The translations under genes were made by a program, and so were the position numbers. The notes beneath the pieces were generated by a model. The model did no database searches and was not told where the DNA came from. It was given only the letters and a program-made list of their open reading frames with translations. A stretch of DNA of 64,000 nt from Lewinellaceae bacterium (lineage in GTDB: Bacteria; Bacteroidota; Bacteroidia; Chitinophagales; Saprospiraceae): the NCBI GenBank assembly GCA_020636355.1, contig JACJYB010000001.1, positions 620,001-684,000 on the forward strand, given 5' to 3'. Shown one piece after another: positions 24,953 to 32,469 of the stretch (the stretch's first letter is position 1; every line of letters starts with the position of its first letter).

Positions 24953-25558
24953 TCACTGGTGATTCCAGTTATCAGGGTCTTCATCGTCTCCCGGCGAAAG
25001 GCCTAATTCATCGCCTACAGTAGTTACCCCTAGCCCATTGGCGGTGCGGTTGGCATAATTAAAATAGGCTACAACCTGATTTAATTCCAGGATCATCCCA
25101 TCATCAAACCCCTGGGTTCGCAGGGTCTGGATCAGGGCGGAGAGATCCTCAGCAGGTGCGATCGTCAATCTCTTGGCATAGACCAGGCCAGTGACAAAGG
25201 CGGGGGTGAAAACGGTGGAGAATTGCTCCTGCGTTAAGGCCTGTCGGATGCGCAGGTAGGCAGGATCGTCTGCCAATAACCGTTGTAAGCCATGACTATG
25301 ATGTTCGATGCAATATTCACATCCATTCAGGATGCTTACATAAACACCTACGGCTTCCAGGTACCATTTGGGCAGTACATTTTCACGATGGTGCAACACA
25401 TTTTTATACAAGGTCATGTGTCCAAGCAGCGTATGTGGCCTTAGACTGTGAACCTTCAGGATATTATCAATACCATATTCCGGATGCCTAACACGGTCAT
25501 ACAATTGTTTCAGACGGCCATCGGCTTGCAGATAGTCTATACTTTTGATCCAACTCAT
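24953..25558 (-). CDS. AhpD-like/carboxymuconolactone decarboxylase-family peroxidase-related protein
   Basis: 201 residues of helices. The catalytic signature E-x11-C-x2-C-x3-H is complete: Glu68, Cys80, Cys83 (NGCEYC) and His87, as in alkylhydroperoxidase AhpD, where the two Cys reduce peroxides using a proton relay. It resembles the 'peroxidase-related enzyme' subgroup with the PEYGIDNILKVHSLRP opening. The likely role is cytoplasmic thiol-dependent peroxide removal; physiological reductant unknown. The neighbours are a sigma factor starting divergently 170 bp away and a beta-barrel downstream. Catalytic residues are all present, so the family is secure. Confidence 0.88.
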   Translation of the reverse strand: MSWIKSIDYLQADGRLKQLYDRVRHPEYGIDNILKVHSLRPHTLLGHMTLYKNVLHHRENVLPKWYLEAVGVYVSILNGCEYCIEHHSHGLQRLLADDPAYLRIRQALTQEQFSTVFTPAFVTGLVYAKRLTIAPAEDLSALIQTLRTQGFDDGMILELNQVVAYFNYANRTANGLGVTTVGDELGLSPGDDEDPDNWNHQ

Positions 25559-25728
25559 GTATGTTGTTTCCGGTGCTTATTGATACGGGATAAAAATAAC
25601 CAATTTCTGAAGACGGTTTAGCAGGTGACGAGCTTCTTTGGTTTACTCCTGAGCACTTTACCCACCAAAACGCTGTTATCTTAGCATCTAATACATTGAG
25701 AACGATTAGCCAATAAAAAACCGAACCG

Positions 25729-26280
25729 GTGGATCTGGACAAGGTCATAGCAGGTTGTAAAAAGGATGATCGCAAAGCCCAGGAGTCTTTGTACAAACAC
25801 TATGCGCCTTTATTTCTGGCTATGATTCGCCGGTACGTAAAGGATGAGATGGAGGCGGAAGATGTCCTGGTGGAAGCTTTTGTTAAAATATATGGCAATC
25901 TGAATCAATACAGCGGTAATGGTTCGTTTGAAGGCTGGATGAAGCGAATTGTGGTTAATGAGGCGCTGATGTATCTGCGGAAAAACCAACGGTACAAGCA
26001 CTGGGAAGAACTGGATAATGTCCAGGTTGCAGAACCTGCTACCATTATTCCCATGCTGGAGGCCAGGCAAATTCTGCAACTGCTAGATTTTTTACCCGAC
26101 GGCTACCGAACCGTATTTAATTTATACGTCATCGAAGGGTACAAACACCGGGAGATCGCGGAATTGCTGGGTATCAGCATCAATACGTCCAAATCCCAGC
26201 TGATATTGGCGAAACAACGCATGAAACAACTGATAGAAAATAAATTGTATTTGGTCACCCCATTAAACAGCTCGAATTGA
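25729..26280 (+). CDS. ECF-type RNA polymerase sigma factor (GTG start)
   Basis: 183 residues. The start is a GTG giving MDLDKVIAGCKKDDRKAQESLYKHY, exactly the usual Bacteroidota ECF N-terminus; no in-frame ATG fits better. Region 2 includes YVKDEMEAEDVLVEAFVKIY and SFEGWMKRIVVNEALMYLRKNQRY. Region 4 includes LPDGYRTVFNLYVIEGYKHREIAELLGIS followed by the recognition helix INTSKSQLILAKQRMK. It is followed 51 bp later by a membrane protein that looks like its antagonist. Very similar sigma/anti-sigma pairs control envelope or polysaccharide genes in this phylum. The regulon is not visible. Confidence 0.93.
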   Translation: MDLDKVIAGCKKDDRKAQESLYKHYAPLFLAMIRRYVKDEMEAEDVLVEAFVKIYGNLNQYSGNGSFEGWMKRIVVNEALMYLRKNQRYKHWEELDNVQVAEPATIIPMLEARQILQLLDFLPDGYRTVFNLYVIEGYKHREIAELLGISINTSKSQLILAKQRMKQLIENKLYLVTPLNSSN

Positions 26281-26331
26281 AGCCGGGTATGGCATCGGGC
26301 AGGTTGGGGATAAGCTTAAATAAATTCAACA

Positions 26332-27033
26332 ATGAAAGATCTTAATTCCTGGTCGGAATTCAGGCAACAGGCAGAAGATATGCAACTTAATCCACGCTCC
26401 TCCGCATGGAACCGGATCAGGGAGCGTCTGGATCACCGGCAGCGGCCGAGGATCCGTTCCTTTCGGTTTGTCAATATGGCGGCTTTGGTGATGTTGTTTA
26501 TTGGGCTGGCTCTGGCTTTGCGATGGTGGGTCAATCAACCTTCTCTGAATGTGGATGGAGAAGTTCTGGTTAATCAATCGCCGGTCCCCCAGGCGAAATA
26601 CCCTGACCCGCAACGGTATCAGCACAGCGCCCCCGATTATGCGGAGCACGTTCAGCTTTCCGCAGCTCGGGACATTGACCGGCACCTGCGTTTTGCCAGT
26701 GCCATGGATCATCTGCCTGACATACAGGAATCCTGGGTGGCACCATTACAGGGAACCTGGATCCTGTCCCGATTGGAGGATGCCGTGAAAGTGCCCTGGA
26801 GGTCCATTACTTTCAATCCTGTCGGCGTATTTCAATGGGAAGGTAAAGAGAATGCCAAATCGTGGCAATTTCTCAAACTTCCGGATCAGTCCACTTATTA
26901 CATCCTGCAAAATAATCCGGATACCTTACTGCTTATCCAATATGCCGGTGGAAATAAACTTACGGTGATGCATTATAATGAGGGATCCGGAACATTTGAT
27001 GAGATTCCCATGCAATTAAACAAGCAAGGCTAA
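26332..27033 (+). CDS. Single-pass membrane protein, probable anti-sigma factor
   Basis: 233 residues. An N-terminal cytoplasmic segment (1-45, with DLNSWSEFRQQAEDMQLNPRSSAWNRI) precedes a membrane helix at about 46-66 (VNMAALVMLFIGLALALRWW). A long extracytoplasmic beta-rich domain ending in EGSGTFDEIPMQL follows. There is no HxxxCxxC zinc anti-sigma motif. Position directly downstream of an ECF sigma factor and its topology suggest the usual cytoplasmic-clamp plus periplasmic-sensor design. The periplasmic part (about 140-225: LQGTWILSRLEDAVKVPWRSITFNPVG) recalls small lipocalin-like beta domains. The assignment rests on context, so it is moderate. Confidence 0.6.
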   Translation: MKDLNSWSEFRQQAEDMQLNPRSSAWNRIRERLDHRQRPRIRSFRFVNMAALVMLFIGLALALRWWVNQPSLNVDGEVLVNQSPVPQAKYPDPQRYQHSAPDYAEHVQLSAARDIDRHLRFASAMDHLPDIQESWVAPLQGTWILSRLEDAVKVPWRSITFNPVGVFQWEGKENAKSWQFLKLPDQSTYYILQNNPDTLLLIQYAGGNKLTVMHYNEGSGTFDEIPMQLNKQG

Positions 27034-27061
27034 ATGGCCAATCAGGCGCTACGGCATTTCG

Positions 27062-28291
27062 TTATTGCCAGACTTTCTGATTCGCCGGTACTCCGGAACT
27101 ATTGGCTTCGCGGAATGGGTGTCTCGGTTCCCAGTCCAGATCGGTCCGCAGGTATTCAAATAGGTAAGGCACAAAATGCTGGTGTATCCGTTTGCGGTGG
27201 CGTAACAGGCAAAATAAATCCTGTGGTTCGGCGCCCAGGCTGCTCTTGATTTCCAATGCCGTACGCCCGAGCGACAAGGTGCCACATTTTGTAGCGAAGC
27301 AAGTACGGAATAAATCCAAAAGCATGTTGTGGTATAACGCTAATTCTTTGTTGTGCCGGAGAGAATAACCCAAAAAGTGAGCCTCAATGCGATCCAGGAA
27401 AACGAAGTAAGAAAAGAAACCGACGGTTTCTCCTTTATACGTATAGGATACGACCTGGAAGTCCTCTTTAAAGTGTTCCTTCAGTGCGGCAAAATAATTA
27501 GGCTGTAATAAAAATAAGTTGAAGTCAGCCTGTTCCGCAACTTCCATATACAGTCGGAATAAATCGGCACCGGACTGCCTTAGCTCATCCAGCGTCAGAC
27601 TTTTACGGACGATTTGAGCTCCACGCTCCAATACTTTTTTCGTGCGAATCCGGTATTTGGAAGTCATTGAATCCAGGTAGTTGTCAAATTCATGCCAATC
27701 GGGTCTTAGCTGGATGCCCATATTGGGTTGTACGCGGAATTTGAAGTAACGATCTTCCATGCAACTGAGCCGCTGGGCATGTTCCGGAGTGAAATCCTTG
27801 ATCAGGATGACGCTGGTGTTCAGCCCGGTACCATCCAGGTAAGCCGCTATTTCTTCTATACCCCAGTCCAGCAAGTTGCCATGGTAGGTGGCATCCAGAT
27901 TCGATTGATAGGCATATTCTCCGGTGAGCATAGCATTTCCCACAACCAGCGTATAGAAGTGGATTCTGCCAGCCACAAAAGTCTTCAGGCGATCCCAGAA
28001 TGTGCCCTTTTCCGGATTGGCAAGCGAGTTTGCCAAACTTTTTTTAGCATTGAAAGGAAGGATCTGGGCAGGAATAACCATCACCAATTGTCCTTTCGAA
28101 TAGATAAGTCCATAGACCACCTTCATGTGCTCAGGTAGTGCCTCTTCCAAAGCGCGGTAGTAACGGACATGCATCAGGGGCGAATTAGGACTAAGTGACA
28201 TCCATTCTTCCGAGACTTCAGCAATGCTGTTTGCGACCCGGATATGCAGTCCTTTAGTTGTCGGTCGGACACAATGTGCCAGCATAGTCAT
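27062..28291 (-). CDS. GNAT/FemAB-like acyltransferase
   Basis: 409 residues. The C-terminal half (about 220-370) has features of a GNAT or FemAB aminoacyl/acyl-transferase fold: KYRIRTKKVLERG, FQVVSYTYKGETVGFFSYFVFLDRIEAHFLGYSLRHNKELALYHNMLLDL, then LSLGRTALEIKSSLGAEP. The N-terminal half is a related, more divergent repeat, as in two-lobed enzymes of the class. Substrate unknown; peptidoglycan bridge or lipid-linked precursors are possible. The start overlaps the stop of the upstream lipoprotein gene by 4 bp (ATGA-type), indicating translational coupling. Confidence 0.7.
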   Translation of the reverse strand: MTMLAHCVRPTTKGLHIRVANSIAEVSEEWMSLSPNSPLMHVRYYRALEEALPEHMKVVYGLIYSKGQLVMVIPAQILPFNAKKSLANSLANPEKGTFWDRLKTFVAGRIHFYTLVVGNAMLTGEYAYQSNLDATYHGNLLDWGIEEIAAYLDGTGLNTSVILIKDFTPEHAQRLSCMEDRYFKFRVQPNMGIQLRPDWHEFDNYLDSMTSKYRIRTKKVLERGAQIVRKSLTLDELRQSGADLFRLYMEVAEQADFNLFLLQPNYFAALKEHFKEDFQVVSYTYKGETVGFFSYFVFLDRIEAHFLGYSLRHNKELALYHNMLLDLFRTCFATKCGTLSLGRTALEIKSSLGAEPQDLFCLLRHRKRIHQHFVPYLFEYLRTDLDWEPRHPFREANSSGVPANQKVWQ

Positions 28292-28905
28292 TGTTCTAAA
28301 TACATATCAGAAAGAAATTTTCTGGCGAATTGTTCACTTTGCCATACAACCCGGCTAACTTTTCCTAAGCCTTCTTTCTGAACAAGGTAGGCCTGTAAAA
28401 GCGTGCGTACGGGATCGTATCGGGTACTTAAGTCCTGATAGTTTTCAGCCTGGATGACCCGCCATGCAGGTTCAATGGGCGCACCAATGACATAGGTTTT
28501 TTCCCCGTAGTCCAGGGACAGGATACATAGTCCAAGTATCTGAATCTGGAGCTGCGTGCCGGCGGGTAACCGGGTTGCCAGGATGACGCATTGAATATTG
28601 GAAAGGGGTTTAGCTCCCGGCTGAAGGATGCCCACATTACCAGGGCAGGGCAAGTAATCAAAACGGGCAGCAGCTGCGCTATCCAGCACCAATTTTGTTT
28701 CCTCCTCACTGAGTTGATAGTAAGGCAGCTCACCTGCCGGCTGGACAATGGTCGTAAGGGGTGGTATGGCCAAGGTGTCCGGCCAGGTTATATCGATCTG
28801 TTTAGGCAGTGCATTGGAAGACGTTTTTGTACAGGATTGGCCCATCAAAGCGATTAAGCAAAGGCCAAACGCCAAACATCCATGCAGTCGGTATTGTGTT
28901 ATCAT
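28288..28905 (-). CDS. Lipoprotein resembling a catalytically dead family I pyrophosphatase
   Basis: 205 residues with a lipoprotein signal (Cys25 after MGQS). From about residue 75 the segment order follows soluble family I inorganic pyrophosphatase. RFDYLPCPGNVGILQPG stands for the YP-x-NYG-x-I segment. NIQCVILATRLPAGTQLQIQ aligns with DPVDVLV...PG. GLCILSLDYGEKTYVIGAP aligns with GVL-x-MTDEAGEDAKLVAVP, and the final helix matches. The catalytic acidic residues of DPVDVL are replaced (NIQCVI) and only the Asp of LSLD is kept, so hydrolysis is unlikely. It overlaps the acyltransferase gene downstream by 4 bp. The homology call comes from segment order and spacing, not from a search. Confidence 0.5.
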   Translation of the reverse strand: MITQYRLHGCLAFGLCLIALMGQSCTKTSSNALPKQIDITWPDTLAIPPLTTIVQPAGELPYYQLSEEETKLVLDSAAAARFDYLPCPGNVGILQPGAKPLSNIQCVILATRLPAGTQLQIQILGLCILSLDYGEKTYVIGAPIEPAWRVIQAENYQDLSTRYDPVRTLLQAYLVQKEGLGKVSRVVWQSEQFARKFLSDMYLEQ

Positions 28906-29083
28906 TTGAAGGTAAACTTGCTATAAATTTAATGCTTTCTGTGGAGTACCGTTGAAAAGGCCACGGTGAAGTGCCGTCTTCCGGATTATCCCGGGATCAC
29001 TAACCCAAGGACAAGGTGGCGCACGGCCTTAAAGCCGGCAGCATTTCATGATTACATGGCTGATGTGATGGATCAGATTATCG

Positions 29084-29091
29084 TATTTTTG
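29084..29091 (+). promoter_or_regulatory. Bacteroidetes -7 promoter box TATTTTTG
   Basis: An exact TAnnTTTG match 22 bp upstream of the OmpA-family gene start, at the distance expected for a short leader. No convincing TTG/TTTG -33 element was found at the usual 17-23 bp spacing, so moderate confidence. Confidence 0.45.
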
Positions 29092-29113
29092 TCGTTATGT
29101 ATAAGTTCCAGAT

Positions 29114-30088
29114 ATGAATCGATCGCCAAATTATATCGTATGGGCCACCGTTCTTTGCGCAATTGGGACGGCTTGTGTTCCGGCAAAAAAATACCAGGCA
29201 TTGCAGGCAGTCCAACAAGCTTCGGAGTCCGAAATCAGCCGCCTGCAGCGTTTTGAGCAAGCCTATGAAATATTGCAAAAAGACTTTCAGCGGATCAACC
29301 AAAGTTATGAGGACAATGGAAAGGCACTCCGTGAATTGGTTGCGAAATACGACCGGCTCAATGAGACTTATAACGGTCTGCTTGACCAATACGATCAGCT
29401 TATTGATGAAAAGCAACAAGTGATCCAAAACAGCTCTGAAGAGATGAACCGGCTTCAATCCATCATACAGGATAAAGACCGTCAAATTGAGGAAAAGCAG
29501 CGGGAAATCTGGGATAAAGAGATGGAGCTCGAGAATCGGGATACCCGGCTAGCTCACTTGTCTGAAGCGATGGATCCCAGGGAGTTACAGGCAAAGAACT
29601 TGCTGGCATCATGGGATGCAGTGCGTATTGTTGCGGATTCTTTGCAGGGGCAATTACAGCATGTCCTGGCCCCGCTAGATTCCACGGTCATGGTCCGGAC
29701 TTCCAATACCTCGGTGAAAATATCAATACCTCAACCGTCGCTGTTTAATCAGGAAAGCGGTTCAATAAGCGAATCCGGAAAAGACATCTTGCGATCGCTA
29801 GGCGCGGTATCCGGAGCTTACCCGGACTGGAACATTGATGTGGTCGGGCACACCTCAAAAGAGGGGAATGCTGATTTTAATTGGGATCTCTCCGTAGCAT
29901 GGGCGGAAGAAGTGGTTAAAGAACTGATCCGGTCCGGCATCGATCCAGGAAGACTCACGGCTTGCGGAAAAAGTTATTACGATCCGGCATACCAGGAAGA
30001 GTCTTCTGACGGATTTAAAAACCGGAGGGTAGCATTCGTGCTGCATCCTCGGGAAGATCTTTTGACGCAGCTGAGTGGCAGTGAATAA
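29114..30088 (+). CDS. OmpA-family lipoprotein with coiled-coil stalk
   Basis: 324 residues. The lipoprotein signal ends at Cys21 (GTAC). Residues about 30-150 form a long coiled coil (heptads with EISRLQRFEQAYEIL..., LDQYDQLIDEKQQVIQ). The C-terminal domain (about 205-315) is OmpA/Pal-like: LFNQESGSISESGKDILRSLG, then the VVGHTSKEGNADFNWDLSVAWAEEVVKEL peptidoglycan-binding core, and NRRVAFVLHP at the end. It anchors the outer membrane to peptidoglycan. It overlaps the following metalloprotease by 14 bp, forming an operon with it and a DUF6438 lipoprotein. A -7 box lies at 29084. Confidence 0.92.
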   Translation: MNRSPNYIVWATVLCAIGTACVPAKKYQALQAVQQASESEISRLQRFEQAYEILQKDFQRINQSYEDNGKALRELVAKYDRLNETYNGLLDQYDQLIDEKQQVIQNSSEEMNRLQSIIQDKDRQIEEKQREIWDKEMELENRDTRLAHLSEAMDPRELQAKNLLASWDAVRIVADSLQGQLQHVLAPLDSTVMVRTSNTSVKISIPQPSLFNQESGSISESGKDILRSLGAVSGAYPDWNIDVVGHTSKEGNADFNWDLSVAWAEEVVKELIRSGIDPGRLTACGKSYYDPAYQEESSDGFKNRRVAFVLHPREDLLTQLSGSE

Positions 30089-31301
30089 ACATTCAAAAAA
30101 GTATTTTGCCCTTATTTGCATCTTCTGGTTGGGACTGACTAGAGCGGGGAAGACGCAGACTCGATGCGATCTAGGTCTCGATGCCCCGGGAAGAGCGGCC
30201 TATTCAGAATGGCGCGCATCCATAGATGCCTACAAAAACATTGACCTTCGAACCACGATGACGATCCCGGTTGTTGTCCATATAGTCTACAGGACAGGAG
30301 ATGAAAACCTATCGGACCGGCAGATTCAGTCCCAGATTGATGCCCTGAATCGCGCTTATGCGAATCCGGCTGATACACGATCCGGTGTGCCGAAGGAATT
30401 CGCAGAACTGCAGTCAGTGCCGGGAGTTCATTTTTGCCTGGCGAGTATGGATCCTGATGGTCAAATGACCAATGGCATCACGAGGACCAAAACGAATTTT
30501 GAAAACATCGGCTTACTTTTTGGGGATGGGCAGCGCAGGAGCATCCATTATGCAATACTTGGCGGAGCCGATGCATGGGACCCGGATCACTATTTCAATA
30601 TTTGGGTCGGCGAGTTGGGTGGCTTGTTAGGCCGGGCAACCATGCCGGGGACTAATTTATTATTCGAAGAGGATGGAATCGTGATAGCCCCGGAAGTCTT
30701 TGGTACGACCGGGACCGTTGCATACCCTTTTCATCAGGGGAAAACAGCTGTTCATGAGGCCGGTCATTACCTTGGATTGCCCCATTTATGGGGAATGAAT
30801 GCAGGAGATTGTACGGAAGATGATGGATTGGCAGATACACCGGTTCAGGCAGGACCCTATCTGGGATGCCCGGAATATCCTCAGTATTCCTGCGGGACAT
30901 CGGATCTTTTTAATGATTATATGGATTTTACTGACGATGACTGCCTTTTGTTGTTTACGCATGATCAGGTGCAGCTGATGTTGGCCACCTTAACCGGATA
31001 CCGGAAGGGCCTGCTGGAATCTGCGGGCTGTTCGGAGCATCCGGGCTGGTCACCCACTGATCAGCTGGTATTTGTTTCATATGCTGCAGCCAGAAGGCAG
31101 TTGGAGGTGGTTTGGAGGCGTCCGGGGGAATCGGTATACGATATCCGGATATGGGATGTAGCCGGCCGATTGCTGGTTCATCAGAAGGGTTACGGGTTTA
31201 CCCCCTGGATCGTTCCCGTCACCTCGTGGGTTAATGGCTTATATTTTGTACAAATCATTTCCGCCGGGAATCAAACCACTCAAAAAGTGTTGATTTATTA
31301 A
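30075..31301 (+). CDS. M43-family (pappalysin-like) zinc metalloprotease, T9SS-exported
   Basis: 408 residues; GTG start at 30075 or 30081 (VNKHSKKYFALICIF), giving a signal peptide. The zinc site is HEAGHYLGLPH: His227, Glu228, His231 and His237, in the extended metzincin form HExxHxxGxxH of M43 cytophagalysin/pappalysin enzymes. DNA downstream encodes the disulphide-rich GDCTEDDGLADTP segment found in the family. A C-terminal domain of about 80 residues (VVWRRPGESVYDIRIWDVAGR ... NGLYFVQIISAGNQTTQKVLIY) is a type A T9SS sorting signal. The secreted protease is made in an operon with an OmpA-family lipoprotein. Confidence 0.93.
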   Translation: MAVNKHSKKYFALICIFWLGLTRAGKTQTRCDLGLDAPGRAAYSEWRASIDAYKNIDLRTTMTIPVVVHIVYRTGDENLSDRQIQSQIDALNRAYANPADTRSGVPKEFAELQSVPGVHFCLASMDPDGQMTNGITRTKTNFENIGLLFGDGQRRSIHYAILGGADAWDPDHYFNIWVGELGGLLGRATMPGTNLLFEEDGIVIAPEVFGTTGTVAYPFHQGKTAVHEAGHYLGLPHLWGMNAGDCTEDDGLADTPVQAGPYLGCPEYPQYSCGTSDLFNDYMDFTDDDCLLLFTHDQVQLMLATLTGYRKGLLESAGCSEHPGWSPTDQLVFVSYAAARRQLEVVWRRPGESVYDIRIWDVAGRLLVHQKGYGFTPWIVPVTSWVNGLYFVQIISAGNQTTQKVLIY

Positions 31302-32041
31302 TGATAACAATCTGCTGGATAAATTCTGCGTCTATGAGAGTAATCTATTTTGGAATGATACTGATTGGAATGGTAAGGTGCTCAGTGCCGAAAGGGATGG
31401 ACTCGAGTGAGCAACCCATCGTTGAAATGCGTACAACGTCCTGTTTTGGCAAGTGCCCGGTGTATCATTTGCAAATCTTCGGCGACCGGAATATGGTATT
31501 CGGTGGGGAGTACAATGTAGATCGGATCGGTGACTTTAAAAAGCGGCTGAGTGAGCGGCAATACCAATTTATCCTCGATGAATTTGACCGGCTGGATTTT
31601 GCACACATGAAAGCGGTTTACGACGCCCCGGTCTCAGATCTGCCGGCCACGTACATTACCTTTCGCCCGCCTTTTGTCAAGGAAAAAACCGTAAAAGCGC
31701 GTTACGATTACCCCATAGAATTATCCCAGCTCATCGCAATGCTGCAGAATCTGGCCATGAATCCCGAGGGTTGGACACCGGTGCAGCCTGATACAACATC
31801 CCGGGAGATTAGCGATCACCTGATCATTCATTTACAGCCATCGGTGGATGTTTCTGCATTTACAGCAACGTACGCTGCCCAGGGGTTGCATGTGGTCAAA
31901 GCCATCAATGCGTTGGATAATCTTCACCTTTTTGCGTTTACCCCCGACTCGGTAGATCCTGAAACTTTTCTTCAGCAAATCCGTCATGACGACCGCGTGA
32001 TCCATGCGGAGTATGACCACAAGCTGGAGTTGCGGAGGTGA
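31301..32041 (+). CDS. DUF6438-domain lipoprotein
   Basis: 246 residues from the ATG overlapping the preceding stop (TAATG, suggesting coupling). A start at 31334 (MRVIYFGMILIGMVRC) gives a cleaner lipoprotein signal, with Cys27 of the long form as the lipid site. The domain TTSCFGKCPVYHLQIFGDRN with two conserved Cys opens DUF6438. A C-terminal half (about 160-246, LIIHLQPSVDVSAFTATYAAQGLHVVKAINALDNL) looks like a second, protease-inhibitor-like alpha/beta domain. Function unknown. It is third in the OmpA - metalloprotease operon, where it might act on or guard the protease (inference). Composite short repeats begin 7 bp after the stop. Confidence 0.78.
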   Translation: MITICWINSASMRVIYFGMILIGMVRCSVPKGMDSSEQPIVEMRTTSCFGKCPVYHLQIFGDRNMVFGGEYNVDRIGDFKKRLSERQYQFILDEFDRLDFAHMKAVYDAPVSDLPATYITFRPPFVKEKTVKARYDYPIELSQLIAMLQNLAMNPEGWTPVQPDTTSREISDHLIIHLQPSVDVSAFTATYAAQGLHVVKAINALDNLHLFAFTPDSVDPETFLQQIRHDDRVIHAEYDHKLELRR

Positions 32042-32047
32042 TTGGAC

Positions 32048-32145
32048 GCTGTTTGCTGTATGCTGTACGCCGTTTGCTGTACGCTCCACGCTGTACGCTG
32101 TTTGCTGTACGCTGTTTGCTGTACGCTGTTTGCTGTACGCTGTTC
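32048..32145. repeat. Heptamer tandem repeat, 14 units of GCTGTAC/GCTGTTT type
   Basis: Fourteen consecutive 7-bp units beginning GCT or GCC (GCTGTTT, GCTGTAT, GCTGTAC, GCCGTTT, GCTCCAC, GCTGTTC), with the last six or so alternating strictly between GCTGTAC and GCTGTTT. The tract starts 7 bp after a stop codon in a convergent intergenic region. It resembles the short tandemly repeated repetitive sequences described in cyanobacteria. Confidence 0.9.
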
Positions 32146-32154
32146 GCTTATTTG

Positions 32155-32250
32155 ACCAAAACACCAAAACACCAAAATACCAAAACACCAAAACACCAAA
32201 ACACCAAAATACCAAAATACCAAAACACGTAAATACGTAAACACGTAAAT
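32155..32250. repeat. Octamer tandem repeat: nine ACCAAAAY then three ACGTAAAY
   Basis: Twelve consecutive 8-bp units follow the heptamer tract after 9 bp. Nine are ACCAAAAC or ACCAAAAT and three are ACGTAAAT or ACGTAAAC. Unit length stays at eight while the sequence changes, which implies replication or selection acting on the period. The same period and order recur at 41014-41045 and after 41692. Confidence 0.9.
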
Positions 32251-32412
32251 ACGTCAGCATTCCATGTAGCCACCAGAACACATGTTGATAGGTAATACTG
32301 AGCTGCATGAACAGATGAGATCCAGTAGAATCCCCTCCGGGGAGAGAATTCTAGCGTTTCCTTCAAATGGGCATCACCTTGATATCCATTCCACCTGCTA
32401 GCGGAGATCAAT

Positions 32413-32450
32413 AAAAAACGGCAGCCGGGAGAGCCGACCGCCGTTTTTTT
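32413..32450 (-). terminator. Intrinsic terminator after the T9SS gene, usable in both directions
   Basis: CGGC (32419-32422) pairs with GCCG (32440-32443), flanked by A6 on the left and T7 on the right; the stem extends into the A/T runs. It lies 20 bp beyond the stop of the minus-strand T9SS protein gene, and its symmetry also allows termination of the plus-strand operon. Confidence 0.75.
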
Positions 32451-32469
32451 ATTTTAAGGTGAATCGTAT

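Noticed and set aside
31832..32308. Minus-strand frame with FGVLVFW-type peptide repeats
   Set aside because: Made by translating the octamer tract; composition is artificial and it overlaps a real lipoprotein gene.
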